In this document: piece by piece, positions 22,701 through 33,530 of the stretch
How positions within the stretch are numbered: position 1 is the stretch's first letter
Layout: each line of letters begins with the position of its first letter
NCBI GenBank assembly: GCA_018716485.1
Contig: DVJY01000026.1
Coordinates: 1 to 61,756 of the forward strand
Reading direction: 5' to 3'
Length of the DNA: 61,756 bases
Source: Candidatus Scybalocola faecipullorum
Lineage (GTDB): Bacteria; Bacillota; Clostridia; Lachnospirales; Lachnospiraceae
Notes under the pieces: model-generated
Database searches by the model: none
What the model was told of the DNA's origin: nothing
What the model saw: the letters and a program-made list of their open reading frames with translations, nothing else
Program-made: the position numbers and the translations under genes

Positions 22701-23500
22701 AGAAGCGCGAGGTTATTGTAACAAATAATGAAACAGGCGAGACAAAGGCATATTTAATCCCTTACGGTTCACGTATTAAAGTGACAGACGGCGCAACGAT
22801 TGAGGCCGGCGATGAACTGACAGAAGGTAGCATTAATCCGCATGACCTGTTAAAGATCAAAGGTATCCGTGCAGTACAAGACTATATGATCCGTGAGGTA
22901 CAGCGTGTATATCGTCTTCAGGGTGTTGAAATTAATGATAAGCACGTTGAAGTTATTGTGCGTCAGATGCTCAAGAAAATTCGTATCGAATCCAGCGGAG
23001 ATACAGAATATCTGCCGGGTACACTTGTTGATGTCCTTGATTTTGAAGAGATTAATGAAAATCTTAAAGAACAGGGCAAGGCGCCTGCAGAGGGCACACA
23101 GATTATGCTTGGTATCACGAAAGCTTCTCTGGCGACAAATTCCTTCCTGTCTGCGGCTTCGTTCCAAGAAACAACAAAGGTTCTGACAGAAGCTGCGATT
23201 AAAGGTAAGGTTGATCCTCTGATCGGTCTGAAAGAAAATGTATTGATCGGTAAGCTGATTCCGGCTGGTACAGGTATGAAGCGCTACAGAAATATTAAGC
23301 TGGATACCGATGCCGCTTTTGAGGAGCAGATGCGCGCCAAGAAAGAAGCTCAGCTTCAGGAAGAATATTATAGAGAAATGGAAGAGAAAAAACAGAGGGC
23401 ACAGCAGGAGGCTTCTGAAGAAGAAGCAGACGAAGAAATCGATGATGATAATGAAGAAATCGACATCATTGATGAACCGGACGATGATTCCGAGGAATAA
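19781..23500 (+). CDS. rpoC: DNA-directed RNA polymerase subunit beta-prime
   Basis: The protein has 1239 residues. The N-terminal zinc site is two CxC/CxxC pairs near residues 67-86. The catalytic magnesium loop [12 protein letters not shown] lies near residues 456-467. A second zinc site near residues 880-900 ends CSRCYG, and the trigger-loop region near 930 reads [18 protein letters not shown]. The last 35 residues are almost all Glu/Asp. It begins 18 bp after rpoB with AAGGAAAGGAG before ATG, and ends at a strong terminator. Confidence 0.98.
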   Translation: MPDIKSSGETYQPMTFDAIKIGLASPDKIREWSHGEVKKPETINYRTLKPEKDGLFCERIFGPSKDWECHCGKYKKIRYKGVICDRCGVEVTKASVRRERMGHIELAAPVSHIWYFKGIPSRLGLILDVSPRNLEKVLYFASYIVLDKGNTDLQVKQVLSEKEYRDAYDKYGNTFRVGMGAESIKELLMQIDLDKDAAELTKQLKDSSGQKRARIIKRLEVVEAFRSSGNRPEWMILDVIPVIPPDIRPMVQLDGGRFATSDLNDLYRRIINRNNRLKRLLELGAPDIIVRNEKRMLQEAVDALIDNGRRGRPVTGPGNRALKSLSDMLKGKQGRFRQNLLGKRVDYSGRSVIVVGPELKIYQCGLPKEMAIELFKPFVMKELVSGGLAHNIKSAKKMVERLQPEVWDVLEDVIKEHPVMLNRAPTLHRLGIQAFEPVLVEGKAIKLHPLVCTAYNADFDGDQMAVHVPLFVEAQAECRFLLLSPNNLLKPSDGAPVAVPSQDMVLGIYYLTLDKPGDPGEGKYFKNVNEALLAYVNKVITLQSIINVRREAEFEGEKITGTIQTTLGRMLFNEIIPQDLGFVDRSVRENALVPEIDFLVGKKQLKKIIDKCINTHGATKTAEVLDDIKAIGYKYSTISGITVSIADMTVPEAKKELIAGAEKTIEKITRNFRRGLVTDEERYKAVIETWKNADDKITEALLSNLDKYNNIYMMADSGARGSNQQIKQLAGMRGLMADTSGRAIELPIKSNFREGLDVLEYFISAHGARKGLSDTALRTADSGYLTRRLVDVSQDLIIRETDCCEGSDKIPGMWIEAFTDGREMIESLEERMTGRYAADDIIDPETGEVLVKANHMITPKRAARVAKTGITRVRIRTVLSCRSHIGVCSRCYGANMATGQAVQVGEAVGIIAAQSIGEPGTQLTMRTFHTGGVAGDDITQGLPRVEELFEARKPKGLAIIAEFGGLATIKDTKKKREVIVTNNETGETKAYLIPYGSRIKVTDGATIEAGDELTEGSINPHDLLKIKGIRAVQDYMIREVQRVYRLQGVEINDKHVEVIVRQMLKKIRIESSGDTEYLPGTLVDVLDFEEINENLKEQGKAPAEGTQIMLGITKASLATNSFLSAASFQETTKVLTEAAIKGKVDPLIGLKENVLIGKLIPAGTGMKRYRNIKLDTDAAFEEQMRAKKEAQLQEEYYREMEEKKQRAQQEASEEEADEEIDDDNEEIDIIDEPDDDSEE

Positions 23501-23521
23501 TACACTTCCATTATATATAGA

Positions 23522-23553
23522 AAGAGGATTGGCAGACTGCCGATCCTCTTTTT
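23522..23553 (+). terminator. Terminator after rpoC
   Basis: AAGAGGATTGGCA (23522-23534) pairs with TGCCGATCCTCTT (23538-23550), a 13-bp stem with a triloop and a T run. Confidence 0.92.
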
Positions 23554-23614
23554 CAAAATAATGCCTTAGCAGTGTTTAAAATACGGCAATAAAGAAATAA
23601 TATGGAAAAAGCCA

Positions 23615-23643
23615 TTGACAAGCGAAAAAACAGTTGATATACT
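23615..23643 (+). promoter_or_regulatory. Promoter of rpsL-rpsG-fusA
   Basis: TTGACA (23615-23620), 17-bp spacer, TATACT (23638-23643), about 95 bp before rpsL. Confidence 0.8.
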
Positions 23644-23738
23644 GAATAAGTGTGCGGCGGCAGGCGTTTTCTTGTTGTGTAAGAAAGGAAGCTGTCGATA
23701 CACGATTACTTTTAACAATATCACAGGAGGTGAAAATA

Positions 23739-24158
23739 ATGCCAACATTTAACCAGTTAGTAAGAAAAGGAAGACAGACTGTTGAAAAGAAATCTACTGC
23801 ACCAGCGCTCCAGAAGAGCTACAACTCTCTGCACAAAAAGAGCCTTGATATGTCATCACCACAAAAAAGAGGTGTTTGTACGGCAGTTAAGACAGCAACT
23901 CCTAAGAAGCCTAATTCAGCGCTCAGAAAGATCGCCAGAGTTCGTTTATCAAACGGAATCGAAGTAACAAGCTATATCCCGGGCGAAGGACATAATTTAC
24001 AGGAACATAGCGTTGTTCTGATCAGAGGCGGACGTGTTAAAGACTTACCAGGTACAAGATACCATATCATCAGAGGTACACTGGATACAGCCGGTGTTGC
24101 CAAGAGACGTCAGGCACGTTCAAAATACGGCGCTAAGAGACCAAAAGATAAAAAATAA
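23739..24158 (+). CDS. rpsL: 30S ribosomal protein S12
   Basis: The protein has 139 residues, starting [11 protein letters not shown]. It contains [20 protein letters not shown] near residues 44-63 (the streptomycin-contact loop keeps Lys) and [17 protein letters not shown] near residues 95-111. S12 monitors codon-anticodon pairing in the A site. ATG 23739 follows AGGAGGTG; the frame is open further upstream but without a better ribosome site. A leader of 186 bp separates it from rpsG. Confidence 0.98.
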   Translation: MPTFNQLVRKGRQTVEKKSTAPALQKSYNSLHKKSLDMSSPQKRGVCTAVKTATPKKPNSALRKIARVRLSNGIEVTSYIPGEGHNLQEHSVVLIRGGRVKDLPGTRYHIIRGTLDTAGVAKRRQARSKYGAKRPKDKK

Positions 24159-24815
<657 letters not shown>

Positions 24816-24868
24816 TGCAGGCAAGGGCGGCTGTTTAGCTTCATAAGTAAAATAAGGAGGAATTATCC

Positions 24869-26986
24869 TTGGCTGGTAGAGAATATCCATTAGAGAGAAC
24901 CAGAAATATCGGTATTATGGCTCATATCGATGCCGGTAAGACGACATTGACAGAGCGTATCTTATATTATACTGGTGTAAACTATAAAATTGGTGATACT
25001 CATGAAGGTACTGCAACCATGGACTGGATGGAACAGGAGCAGGAAAGAGGTATCACAATCACTTCAGCAGCGACAACATGCCACTGGACCGAACAGGAAA
25101 ACTGTAAGCCAAAGCCGGGTGCACTGGAACATCGTATCAACATCATTGATACTCCGGGACACGTCGACTTTACAGTAGAAGTTGAACGTTCACTGCGTGT
25201 ACTTGATGGTGCCGTTGGTGTTTTCTGTGCTAAAGGCGGTGTAGAACCACAGTCCGAAAACGTATGGCGTCAGGCTGATACTTACAACGTACCTAGAATG
25301 GCTTTCATCAACAAGATGGATATTTTAGGTGCAAACTTCTATAACGCAGTAGAACAGATTAAGACAAGATTAGGAAAAAATGCGATTCCTGTACAGCTTC
25401 CTATTGGTAAGGAAGATGAATTCAAAGGAATTATCGATTTGTTTGAGATGAAAGCTTACATCTATAATGATGAAAAAGGCGAAGATATTTCAATCGTTGA
25501 TATTCCGGAAGATATGCAGGAAGAAGCAGAACTTTACAGAACAGATTTGGTTGAAAAGATCTGCGAATTAGATGATGATTTAATGATGCAGTATCTTGAA
25601 GGTGAAGAACCATCCAATGAAGAACTGAAAAAAGTTTTAAGAAAAGCAACATGCGAATGTACAGCAGTTCCTGTATGCTGCGGTTCAGCGTACAGAAACA
25701 AAGGTGTTCAGAAGCTGCTTGATGCGATTATTGAATACCTGCCGTCACCAATCGACATCCCTCCGATCAAGGGTGTAGATATGGATGGTAATGAGATTGA
25801 GAGACATTCTTCTGATGATGAACCGTTCTCAGCTCTGGCATTCAAGATTATGGCTGACCCGTTTGTAGGTAAGCTGGCATTCTTCAGAGTTTATTCAGGT
25901 ACAATGAATTCCGGTTCATATGTATACAACTCAACAAAAGATAAAAAAGAACGTGTCGGACGTATCTTACAGATGCACGCCAACAAGAGACACGAACTGG
26001 ACAAAGTTTATTCAGGTGATATCGCCGCTGCAGTAGGCTTCAAAGTAACAACAACAGGTGATACAATCTGTGATGAACAGCATCCGGTAATTCTTGAATC
26101 TATGGAATTCCCTGAACCGGTTATCGAGCTTGCTATCGAGCCGAAGACAAAAGCAGGTCAGGGTAAATTAGGCGAAGCTTTAGCAAAACTTGCAGAAGAA
26201 GACCCGACATTCAGAGCACATACAGATCAGGAAACAGGTCAGACAATCATCGCAGGTATGGGTGAGCTCCACCTTGAAATTATCGTAGACAGACTGATGC
26301 GTGAATTTAAAGTCGAAGCAAATGTCGGCGCGCCTCAGGTTGCATATAAAGAAACATTTACAAAACCGGTCGAAGTTGACAGTAAATATGCAAAACAGTC
26401 CGGTGGTCGTGGTCAGTATGGTCATTGTAAAGTTAAATTTACACCGATGGATCCAAATGGTGAAGAAACATTCAAGTTTGAATCTACAGTTGTCGGCGGT
26501 GCTATTCCGAAAGAATATATTCCAGCTGTCGGCGAAGGTATTGAAGAAGCTGCAAAAGCCGGTGTGCTTGGCGGATTCCCTGTACTCGGTGTCCATGCAA
26601 ATGTTTATGACGGTTCCTATCATGAAGTCGACTCATCTGAAATGGCATTCCACATTGCCGGTTCTTTGGCATTTAAAGATGCGATGAAGAAAGGCAATCC
26701 GGTACTTCTTGAGCCGATTATGAAAGTGGAAGTTACAATGCCTGAAGAATACATGGGCGATGTTATCGGTGATATTAACTCTCGTCGCGGACGTATCGAA
26801 GGTATGGATGATGTTGGCGGCGGCAAGATTATTAAAGCATATGTTCCGCTTGCAGAGATGTTTGGTTATGCAACAGACTTGCGTTCCAGAACACAGGGCC
26901 GCGGTAACTACTCAATGTTCTTCGAGAAATATGAGCAAGTTCCGAAGTCTGTACAGGAAAAAGTACTTGCTGCAAAGACTAAATAA
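24869..26986 (+). CDS. fusA: Elongation factor G
   Basis: The 705-residue translocation GTPase has the P-loop [15 protein letters not shown] near residues 18-32, switch [17 protein letters not shown] near residues 93-109, and guanine site [10 protein letters not shown] near residues 148-157. Domains II to V follow, with [11 protein letters not shown] near the end. The start is TTG 24869, placed 8 nt after AAGGAGG, and gives the normal [19 protein letters not shown] beginning. Confidence 0.98.
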   Translation: MAGREYPLERTRNIGIMAHIDAGKTTLTERILYYTGVNYKIGDTHEGTATMDWMEQEQERGITITSAATTCHWTEQENCKPKPGALEHRINIIDTPGHVDFTVEVERSLRVLDGAVGVFCAKGGVEPQSENVWRQADTYNVPRMAFINKMDILGANFYNAVEQIKTRLGKNAIPVQLPIGKEDEFKGIIDLFEMKAYIYNDEKGEDISIVDIPEDMQEEAELYRTDLVEKICELDDDLMMQYLEGEEPSNEELKKVLRKATCECTAVPVCCGSAYRNKGVQKLLDAIIEYLPSPIDIPPIKGVDMDGNEIERHSSDDEPFSALAFKIMADPFVGKLAFFRVYSGTMNSGSYVYNSTKDKKERVGRILQMHANKRHELDKVYSGDIAAAVGFKVTTTGDTICDEQHPVILESMEFPEPVIELAIEPKTKAGQGKLGEALAKLAEEDPTFRAHTDQETGQTIIAGMGELHLEIIVDRLMREFKVEANVGAPQVAYKETFTKPVEVDSKYAKQSGGRGQYGHCKVKFTPMDPNGEETFKFESTVVGGAIPKEYIPAVGEGIEEAAKAGVLGGFPVLGVHANVYDGSYHEVDSSEMAFHIAGSLAFKDAMKKGNPVLLEPIMKVEVTMPEEYMGDVIGDINSRRGRIEGMDDVGGGKIIKAYVPLAEMFGYATDLRSRTQGRGNYSMFFEKYEQVPKSVQEKVLAAKTK

Positions 26987-27012
26987 TGTTTAAAGAAATC
27001 GAGAAATTAGGC

Positions 27013-27041
27013 TTGAATATTTATTGGAAATACAATATAAT
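27013..27041 (+). promoter_or_regulatory. Internal promoter before tuf
   Basis: TTGAAT (27013-27018), 17-bp spacer, TATAAT (27036-27041), located in the 112-bp fusA-tuf gap. It would let EF-Tu be made in excess of EF-G. Confidence 0.7.
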
Positions 27042-27098
27042 GGATTCTAGCCAAACGAATATTATTATCCAATAAGGAAATTAAGGAGGACGTTTAAA

Positions 27099-28292
27099 AT
27101 GGCAAAAGCTAAGTTTGAGAGAACGAAACCACATTGTAATATTGGTACCATTGGACACGTTGACCATGGTAAAACAACTTTAACAGCTGCAATCACAAAA
27201 ACTCTTCATGAGAGATACGGCACAGGTGAAGCTGTTGCTTTCGAAAATATCGATAAAGCTCCGGAAGAAAGAGAACGTGGTATCACAATCTCTACAGCTC
27301 ATGTTGAATATGAAACACCAAACAGACATTATGCACACGTTGACTGCCCGGGACATGCTGACTACGTTAAGAACATGATCACAGGTGCAGCTCAGATGGA
27401 TGGCGCTATCCTTGTAGTAGCAGCTACAGACGGTGTTATGGCTCAGACAAGAGAGCACATCCTGTTAAGCCGTCAGGTAGGTGTTCCTTACATCGTTGTA
27501 TTCATGAACAAATGTGATATGGTTGACGATGAAGAATTACTTGAATTAGTAGAAATGGAAATTCGTGAACTCCTTAACGAATATGAATTCCCGGGAGATG
27601 ATACACCGATTATCCGTGGTTCTGCTCTTAAAGCTCTTGAAGATCCTTCAGGCGAATGGGGCGACAAGATCCTTGAATTAATGGAAGCAGTAGATAACTG
27701 GGTACCAAATCCAGAAAGACCAATTGACAAGCCATTCTTAATGCCAGTCGAAGACGTATTCTCTATCACAGGCCGTGGTACAGTTGCTACAGGTAGAGTA
27801 GAACGTGGTGTTCTTCATGTATCTGATGAAGTTGAAATCGTTGGTGTTAAAGAAGAAAGCCGTAAAGTTGTTGTTACAGGTGTTGAAATGTTCCGTAAAC
27901 TTCTTGATGAAGCTCAGGCTGGTGACAACATCGGTTGCTTACTTCGTGGTGTTCAGAGAAATGAAATCGAAAGAGGACAGGTTCTCGCTAAACCGGGTTC
28001 AGTACACCCACACAAGAAATTTACAGCTCAGGTTTACGTATTAACAAAAGATGAAGGTGGCCGTCATACACCATTCTTCAACAACTACCGTCCACAGTTC
28101 TACTTCAGAACAACAGACATCACAGGTGTTGTAAATCTTCCAGAAGGTACAGAAATGTGCATGCCTGGTGATAACGTAGAAATGACAATCGAACTGATCC
28201 ACCCAATCGCTATGGAACAGGGTCTTACATTCGCTATTCGTGAAGGCGGACGTACAGTAGGATCAGGCCGTGTTGCTACAATTATCGAATAA
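27099..28292 (+). CDS. tuf: Elongation factor Tu
   Basis: This 397-residue GTPase has [14 protein letters not shown] near residues 19-32, [20 protein letters not shown] near residues 81-100, and [11 protein letters not shown] near residues 136-146. Domains II and III follow with the usual [13 protein letters not shown] block. It delivers aminoacyl-tRNA to the ribosome. Codon choice is strongly biased (GGT, CGT, GTA), as expected for one of the most abundant proteins. It has its own promoter and terminator. Confidence 0.99.
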   Translation: MAKAKFERTKPHCNIGTIGHVDHGKTTLTAAITKTLHERYGTGEAVAFENIDKAPEERERGITISTAHVEYETPNRHYAHVDCPGHADYVKNMITGAAQMDGAILVVAATDGVMAQTREHILLSRQVGVPYIVVFMNKCDMVDDEELLELVEMEIRELLNEYEFPGDDTPIIRGSALKALEDPSGEWGDKILELMEAVDNWVPNPERPIDKPFLMPVEDVFSITGRGTVATGRVERGVLHVSDEVEIVGVKEESRKVVVTGVEMFRKLLDEAQAGDNIGCLLRGVQRNEIERGQVLAKPGSVHPHKKFTAQVYVLTKDEGGRHTPFFNNYRPQFYFRTTDITGVVNLPEGTEMCMPGDNVEMTIELIHPIAMEQGLTFAIREGGRTVGSGRVATIIE

Positions 28293-28310
28293 TTGAAATC
28301 ACGATAAATA

Positions 28311-28337
28311 AAAGGGCTTGCCGTAAGGCAGGCCCTT
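28311..28337 (+). terminator. Terminator after tuf
   Basis: AAGGGCTTGCC (28312-28322) pairs with GGCAGGCCCTT (28327-28337) across GTAA, with one G-U pair, and runs into six T. Confidence 0.92.
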
Positions 28338-28366
28338 TTTTGATACTAATATACTGTTTAGCCGGT

Positions 28367-28471
28367 CAGTTAAATGAAAATTTACTTTCATTTAACTGTT
28401 GAATGGTAATATTTTTTACAATCTCCTGTTAAGATAAATTTGTAAGTTAAGAAATGATTTTACAGGAGGTT
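28367..28471 (+). promoter_or_regulatory. Leader of the ECF transporter operon: perfect inverted repeat plus hidden ribosome site
   Basis: CAGTTAAATGAAA (28367-28379) is perfectly inverted as TTTCATTTAACTG (28386-28398). Downstream, AATCTCCTGT (28420-28429) can pair over 10 bp with ACAGGAGGTT (28462-28471), covering the whole ribosome site of the S component. No known riboswitch core could be recognised. Confidence 0.55.
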
Positions 28472-28476
28472 TTGTT

Positions 28477-29325
28477 ATGGAAAGGAAACAAACGGCGACA
28501 CAGTCGCAGAAACTGATGGTTTTTGTTTTGTCAATGTCTCTTTACGGACTGGCAACACTGTTTACGGAATTGATACCTTCATTTCAGGTGGGCATTGTTG
28601 AATTTTCAGTAGAATATTTTTTGTTCATTCCGTTAGTGCTTGCCATGCTTTTTGACCCGATGTCGGCCGCCCTTGGCGCTGCGACCGGTGAGCTTGTATT
28701 TAGTGAGATTATGCTCGGACAGTTTGGCGGTCTCGGGGAACTGGAGAAATTTATTACAGTTACGATTGGCGTGTACATTGCAGGAAGACTTGTAAAGAAT
28801 CCGAAAAACAGAAAAGTTGTTGCTGCTGCAGCCATTGGCGGGGTGATTATCCAGCAGTTCCTTGGCACGGTCGTGGACATTTTAAAGGTACAGTTTGCTG
28901 TTCAGGATTTTGAAGCAGTACCGGGACTTCCGGAGAGTGTTTTTGCAACAGAAGGATTTGCATTTTTGAATGACGTATTGTTTTCGGGTATTTTGTTCTG
29001 CATGCTGCCGACATTGTTCTTAGTACCGAAGCTGTACGGAAAAATAGAGCCGCTGCTGGGCATGCAGCCTCGTACAGAAAAGACCGCACTTGAACCGATC
29101 AATTTGAAAGTTATTGTCTGTTCTTTGGCTGCTTTTGCAGTTGCCATCGGCGCGGAAATGATGGCAGAAAGCGATATGGCCATTATTGATTGGGAAGCGC
29201 AGTGGGCAGGAAGTACCACCGCGTTGGCTGTCGGAATGATTATCGCAGCGGTGATCGCGGTCCTTATGATTGTTGTGATTAAAAAGAGAACAGAATCCGT
29301 AAATACTCAGAGTGGAAAAGCATGA
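28477..29325 (+). CDS. ECF transporter S (substrate-binding membrane) component, substrate unknown
   Basis: This 282-residue hydrophobic protein has about seven membrane helices. It begins QKLMVFVLSMSLYGLATLFT and has the Gly/Ala-rich AALGAATGELVFSE loop typical of ECF S components. It is longer than the usual 180-200 residues because of an extra C-terminal pair of helices (around residues 210-272). Energy comes from the fused ATPase and T protein encoded next, which share its operon (4-bp overlap). Known S families are named for vitamins or metals, but I cannot assign one. The downstream PHP and RpiR genes hint at a phosphorylated or sugar-like compound. Confidence 0.82.
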   Translation: MERKQTATQSQKLMVFVLSMSLYGLATLFTELIPSFQVGIVEFSVEYFLFIPLVLAMLFDPMSAALGAATGELVFSEIMLGQFGGLGELEKFITVTIGVYIAGRLVKNPKNRKVVAAAAIGGVIIQQFLGTVVDILKVQFAVQDFEAVPGLPESVFATEGFAFLNDVLFSGILFCMLPTLFLVPKLYGKIEPLLGMQPRTEKTALEPINLKVIVCSLAAFAVAIGAEMMAESDMAIIDWEAQWAGSTTALAVGMIIAAVIAVLMIVVIKKRTESVNTQSGKA

Positions 29326-31028
29326 ACAGTATCGAAATAAAAAATCTGACATTCACTTATCCGGGAGCAGATACTCCCACATTAAAAAATGTAAATATAG
29401 ACATAGAAGAGGGCGACTTTGTCGCCCTTGTAGGCAATAATGGCTGTGGAAAATCAACCTTGTGCAAAGTCATGAACGGCCTGATTCCTCATTTTATCGC
29501 GGGCGAATTTGAAGGAACTGTCATTGCCGGAGGATTGGATACACTCAAAACCGATATCGGAAGTTTGGCAATGAAAGTCGGCTATGTTTATCAGGATTTT
29601 GAAAATCAAATTGTTCGTCCGACAGTGCTTGATGATGCTTCTTATGCCTGCATGAATTATGCTATGAAAGACTATAAAGAAAGAGCTGTGGAGGCATTGG
29701 CACAGTGCGGACTGTCAGGCAGGGAAAATGATTATATATGGCAGCTGTCCGGCGGCCAGACTCATTTGCTGGCCTTGGCCGGAGCGCTGTCGCTGAGGCC
29801 TGATGTACTCATATTGGATGAACCGATCGCGCAGCTGGATCCCCATCATGCGGATCTTATTTATGAAATTCTTAAAAAGCTGAATGAGGAATACAAGAAA
29901 ACAATTATCGTTATCGAACATCATACGGAATATATTGCCAATTACTGTAAGCATGTGATTTTGCTTAAAGACGGCTCGGCAGCATGGAAGCTTCCTGCAG
30001 GGGAAGCGCTGAGCCGAGTGGAAGAACTGATGACTTCCAATATATTTCCGCCTCAGATTACGATTGCGGCGCATAAACTGTGCAGCATGGGCCTCATTCA
30101 AGCCTCAGACAATCTGCCGGTGACAGTAGAAGAAGGGTTGGAAGCGTTTAAAACACTGAGTTTCAAACATGGTTTTGGGGAGGAACGGCGGAAAGATCAA
30201 AGCGCGAAAGAAACATCGGCAGTATACAAAGATGTTTCTGTGATGTATCGTTCGGTTAAAGATGAGCCGAAAAAGGTTTTTGAACACTTTAATCTGGAAT
30301 TGTTTGAAGGAGAAAAAATCGCGGTTGTCGGTTCAAATGGCGCCGGAAAGTCGACGATGATGAAACTGATGACAGGACTTCTTAAACCGACTGACGGCAG
30401 AGTGATTTTGAAAGATAAAGATGTAAAAAATACAAAGCCGGAGCAGTTGTCCAAATATGTTTCCCTTGTTTATCAAAATCCGGAAGATATGTTTATCAAA
30501 GATTCCATAGAAGCGGATATTGCCTATGCGATGCAGGTGCGGGGACATGAAGACTGGAAGGCTCGAACAGATGCCCTGCTTGAGCGGTTTCGTCTGACAG
30601 ATTTGAGAAATAGAGACGGACGTCTGCTGTCCGGCGGGCAGATGCGGCGGGCCAGTCTTGCTATCGGTGTGGCTTTAAATCCTGAGATTCTGCTTTTGGA
30701 TGAGCCGACAGCCAATCTGGATATTGCAACGAGAAAAGAAGTGATGCGGACGCTGAACGATATGAAGGAAATTACGAAAACGGTGCTGATCGCAACGCAT
30801 GATATGCAGCTTGTGTGCGAATGGGCACAGCGCATCATTGTTTTATGCGGCGGCAAAGTTATCGGAGACGGCAGCCGTGATGAAATTTTCGCAGATCAGA
30901 CCGTGGTGCAGACAGCCGGCATCCGGCCGCCGGAAATATTTACCATGGGTCAGGCGCTGAACCCGCAGGCAATGTGCTATACTGTAGATGAGTTTTTAGA
31001 TTGTTTTGGAGGAAGACAAGTATGGTAA
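29322..31028 (+). CDS. ECF transporter ATPase, fused A-A' type
   Basis: The 568-residue protein has two complete ABC ATPase halves. The first has Walker A GNNGCGKSTLC near residues 38-48, signature LSGGQTHLLALAGAL near residues 142-156, and Walker B LILDEPIAQLDP. The second has GSNGAGKSTMMK near residues 337-348, LSGGQMRRASLA near residues 434-445, and LLLDEPTANLD. The linker (about 230-290) looks like the DUF3744 insert of YkoD-type ATPases. It powers the S component and overlaps it and ecfT on either side. Confidence 0.93.
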   Translation: MNSIEIKNLTFTYPGADTPTLKNVNIDIEEGDFVALVGNNGCGKSTLCKVMNGLIPHFIAGEFEGTVIAGGLDTLKTDIGSLAMKVGYVYQDFENQIVRPTVLDDASYACMNYAMKDYKERAVEALAQCGLSGRENDYIWQLSGGQTHLLALAGALSLRPDVLILDEPIAQLDPHHADLIYEILKKLNEEYKKTIIVIEHHTEYIANYCKHVILLKDGSAAWKLPAGEALSRVEELMTSNIFPPQITIAAHKLCSMGLIQASDNLPVTVEEGLEAFKTLSFKHGFGEERRKDQSAKETSAVYKDVSVMYRSVKDEPKKVFEHFNLELFEGEKIAVVGSNGAGKSTMMKLMTGLLKPTDGRVILKDKDVKNTKPEQLSKYVSLVYQNPEDMFIKDSIEADIAYAMQVRGHEDWKARTDALLERFRLTDLRNRDGRLLSGGQMRRASLAIGVALNPEILLLDEPTANLDIATRKEVMRTLNDMKEITKTVLIATHDMQLVCEWAQRIIVLCGGKVIGDGSRDEIFADQTVVQTAGIRPPEIFTMGQALNPQAMCYTVDEFLDCFGGRQVW

Positions 31029-31849
31029 AGAAACTCTCAGAAAGTATTTTAGATAAATTTTCCATTGATTTTCTCAGAAACCAGGTGTTGAAAAACGCAT
31101 ACGGCAATGACGATACAGTCATTGCCAAATTGGATCCGCGGATTTTGTTTGTGTGGTATCTGTTTTTTGCACTTGTTCCATGGTTTTCGGGAAATGTTAT
31201 TTTCCTGCTGGGATGTTTCGCGATTGTTACAGTGACCACACTGATGGCAAGAGTTGCAGGATTGGTTATCGTATTGTTTGCACTTGGCGTATTTTCACAG
31301 ACCGGATATTTATTTATAGTTTCTCTGCTGTTTGGCGGCGATGCATCGACTGTACTTCCCCTCCTTATCCTGACACTGAAAGTAGCTACAGTTTCTCTGG
31401 CATCGATCACCGTATTTTCAGGATTGGATCCGGACAGGCTTTCCAACGGGCTGATGTGGTTCGGATGTCCGGAAAAATTATCGTTTTCTATTTCATATGC
31501 CTACCGGATGCTGCCGATGCTGATGGAGGAATTTCAGAATGTACTGTTATCTTACCGTCTCAGAGGCAGTGCGCCTGAGACAGAGACTTTTTTTGGAAAA
31601 GTCCGTTATTTGATTTATCAGGTCAGGGTAATCATGCAGTCTTTTTATCCTCTGATGCTCAACACGGCAAAAAGATCCCGGACCACAGTGGAAGCATTGG
31701 AAATCAAAGGTTATCGTTATGCGGCAGTGAATAAAGAAGTCAAAAAAATGAAACTTGAGTCGCTGAAAGTTACGTATAATGACCTGCTCTTTTTAGCCTT
31801 GTCATTTTTATGGATTTCGATAATCGTATTTATATCAACTTTAATTTGA
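31022..31849 (+). CDS. ecfT: ECF transporter transmembrane component T
   Basis: This 275-residue membrane protein has about five helices and the two cytoplasmic coupling Ala-Arg-Gly-like motifs of EcfT, seen here as YRLRGSAPETE near residues 180-190 and RSRTTVEALEIKGYR near residues 219-233. It couples ATP hydrolysis to the S component. ATG 31022 lies inside the last codons of the ATPase gene after TTGGAGGAAG; an upstream in-frame TTG at 31001 is less likely. Confidence 0.88.
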   Translation: MVKKLSESILDKFSIDFLRNQVLKNAYGNDDTVIAKLDPRILFVWYLFFALVPWFSGNVIFLLGCFAIVTVTTLMARVAGLVIVLFALGVFSQTGYLFIVSLLFGGDASTVLPLLILTLKVATVSLASITVFSGLDPDRLSNGLMWFGCPEKLSFSISYAYRMLPMLMEEFQNVLLSYRLRGSAPETETFFGKVRYLIYQVRVIMQSFYPLMLNTAKRSRTTVEALEIKGYRYAAVNKEVKKMKLESLKVTYNDLLFLALSFLWISIIVFISTLI

Positions 31850-31861
31850 GGAGGCATTAGA

Positions 31862-32650
31862 ATGAAGATAGATTTTCATTCCCATGGAAAGTTGGCAAAA
31901 AAACTGCCGTTTTCAGAAGTCTATACGGACTGGATGTTTCAGGAAGCTAAAAAAGCTGGTCTTGATGCCATTTGTCTGACGGAACATTTTAATACACTTC
32001 AGTTTGATGAAATGTATCAGTATGTCATACGTCGATGCTCAAGAGACGGAGACAGCTTGAAAAATCCGGACGGTCTTCGCATCTTTACAGGCATGGAAAC
32101 GGATATTGCTGAAGGCGGCCATATATTATGTCTTGGCGTACCGGAGCAGATTTTGGAATTGAATGAGCGTTTGGCGTTTCATAAAGAAAAAGAAAATTTT
32201 CTGCCTTTTGAAGCGCTGATGGATTTATTTTCAAAATATCATCTCATTGTCGGGGCGGCTCATCCGTTCCGTGAAGGCAGCAATATTCCCAAGCTGCCAA
32301 AGAGGCAGCTGGCACGGCTTGATTTTCTTGATCTGAATGGCAAAGATGTAGCACAGGATGCGCACAGGACAGAAACATTGACCTATGATATGGGAAAAAA
32401 ATTAAATATTCCTGTAGTTGGGGGAAGCGATACTCATCAAGGTGTGCAGTATGGCTGTATCAGCACGATGTTCGGTCAAGATATCCGCACTTTGGAGCAG
32501 CTTTACCAAAAAATGAGCAGCGGCGCTTATGAAATCCATATTTCTGAAAATGCGGCCAATAAAGTAGAAACAGCAGGTCTGCTGAAAAAAGCATTGAAAG
32601 AGATTTATGCCTGCGGCGGCGATTATGTATCAGTGCTCCTCAATGCGTAA
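31862..32650 (+). CDS. PHP-domain metal-dependent phosphoesterase
   Basis: This 262-residue protein has the set of PHP metal ligands: DFHSHG at residues 4-9, CLTEHFN near residues 38-44, GMETDIAEGGHI near residues 77-88, AAHPFREG near residues 136-143, and GGSDTHQG near the late part (around residues 185-192). PHP proteins hydrolyse phosphoesters such as histidinol phosphate or cyclic phosphates. The gene follows ecfT by 12 bp and precedes the RpiR regulator, so it probably acts on the imported compound or its derivative. The exact substrate is unknown. Confidence 0.85.
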   Translation: MKIDFHSHGKLAKKLPFSEVYTDWMFQEAKKAGLDAICLTEHFNTLQFDEMYQYVIRRCSRDGDSLKNPDGLRIFTGMETDIAEGGHILCLGVPEQILELNERLAFHKEKENFLPFEALMDLFSKYHLIVGAAHPFREGSNIPKLPKRQLARLDFLDLNGKDVAQDAHRTETLTYDMGKKLNIPVVGGSDTHQGVQYGCISTMFGQDIRTLEQLYQKMSSGAYEIHISENAANKVETAGLLKKALKEIYACGGDYVSVLLNA

Positions 32651-32664
32651 AAAGGGAGGCAAAG

Positions 32665-33495
32665 ATGTCATTATTTATGGAAAATACGCAGATGAAATGG
32701 ACAAAATCCGATCTGCTTATTATGGAATTTATAGAAAACCATACGGACGACTTTTTATTTATGAGCATCGGCCAGCTGGCACAGCATCTTCAGGTTTCTG
32801 AAGCCACAATTTCAAGATTTGCCAGACATATGGGATATCACGATTTTAAAGAAATGAAAAGCGATATTGTGGGGAAAAAGTCTGGCAGAGGCGCTGCGGG
32901 AAAGATTGCGGGAACATTGCTCAAAGACACGTCTTTTGATGTTGCCAAATGGTTTTCATTTCAGCAGGAATGTGCGGCAAAGACACTGGATCATCTGAAT
33001 TCTGAACAGTTTAATGCGGCTGCAGAGGCTATTATGTCTGCAAAACGTATTTACATTCATGCTAAAAATGCATCCGCTGCGGCAGCAGAACTTTTATTTT
33101 TCCGTCTGCGCCGTCTCGGATTAGATACAGCGCTGGTGCCTTCGGGCGGTTCCGAAGTGGTGGAAGGCATTGCCCACGCACAGGAGGGCGATCTGGCGAT
33201 TATTTTCAGCTTTTCAAAAGTATCTGCCGAAGGACAATTTATTCTTGACTATGCCAAAACCGCCGGATATAAAACATTGGCTTTGACAAGCCGGCTCCAC
33301 GCGCCTTGTGAACAAAGAGCGGATATCAATCTGTATGTTTACAGAGGTGAAAAAGAAGAATACCATTCGCTGTCATCGGCAGTAATCCTGATCGACGCTC
33401 TTATTTTGGCAATCTCAGAAAAAATGAAATCCTCGGCTGTGCAGCGGCTGCGCAAAATTCAAAAACTAAAAGATGACTACAAAAATAAAAAGTGA
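32665..33495 (+). CDS. RpiR-family transcriptional regulator (HTH plus SIS domain)
   Basis: This 276-residue protein has an N-terminal helix-turn-helix with LQVSEATISRFARHMGY near residues 37-53, the RpiR hallmark, and a C-terminal SIS sugar-phosphate-binding domain (around residues 120-255, with IIFSFSKVSAEG). RpiR proteins usually sense phosphorylated sugars. It is the last gene of the ECF operon and likely controls it. ATG 32665 follows GGGAGG. A bidirectional terminator overlaps its stop codon. Confidence 0.92.
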   Translation: MSLFMENTQMKWTKSDLLIMEFIENHTDDFLFMSIGQLAQHLQVSEATISRFARHMGYHDFKEMKSDIVGKKSGRGAAGKIAGTLLKDTSFDVAKWFSFQQECAAKTLDHLNSEQFNAAAEAIMSAKRIYIHAKNASAAAAELLFFRLRRLGLDTALVPSGGSEVVEGIAHAQEGDLAIIFSFSKVSAEGQFILDYAKTAGYKTLALTSRLHAPCEQRADINLYVYRGEKEEYHSLSSAVILIDALILAISEKMKSSAVQRLRKIQKLKDDYKNKK

Positions 33496-33521
33496 CCGGC
33501 CTGCCGTAAGGCATCCGGTCA
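33492..33521. terminator. Bidirectional terminator between rpiR-type gene and yitT-type gene
   Basis: GTGACCGG (33492-33499) pairs with CCGGTCAC (33514-33521), with TGCC/GGCA inside. A T run follows on the - strand (TTTTTATTTTT) and a weaker one on the + strand. Confidence 0.8.
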
Positions 33522-33530
33522 CTCTTTCAA

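Noticed and set aside
28317-28476. TPP, cobalamin or other known riboswitch before the ECF operon
   Set aside because: None of the conserved cores (for example CTGAGA of the TPP type) could be found in the 160 bp available.
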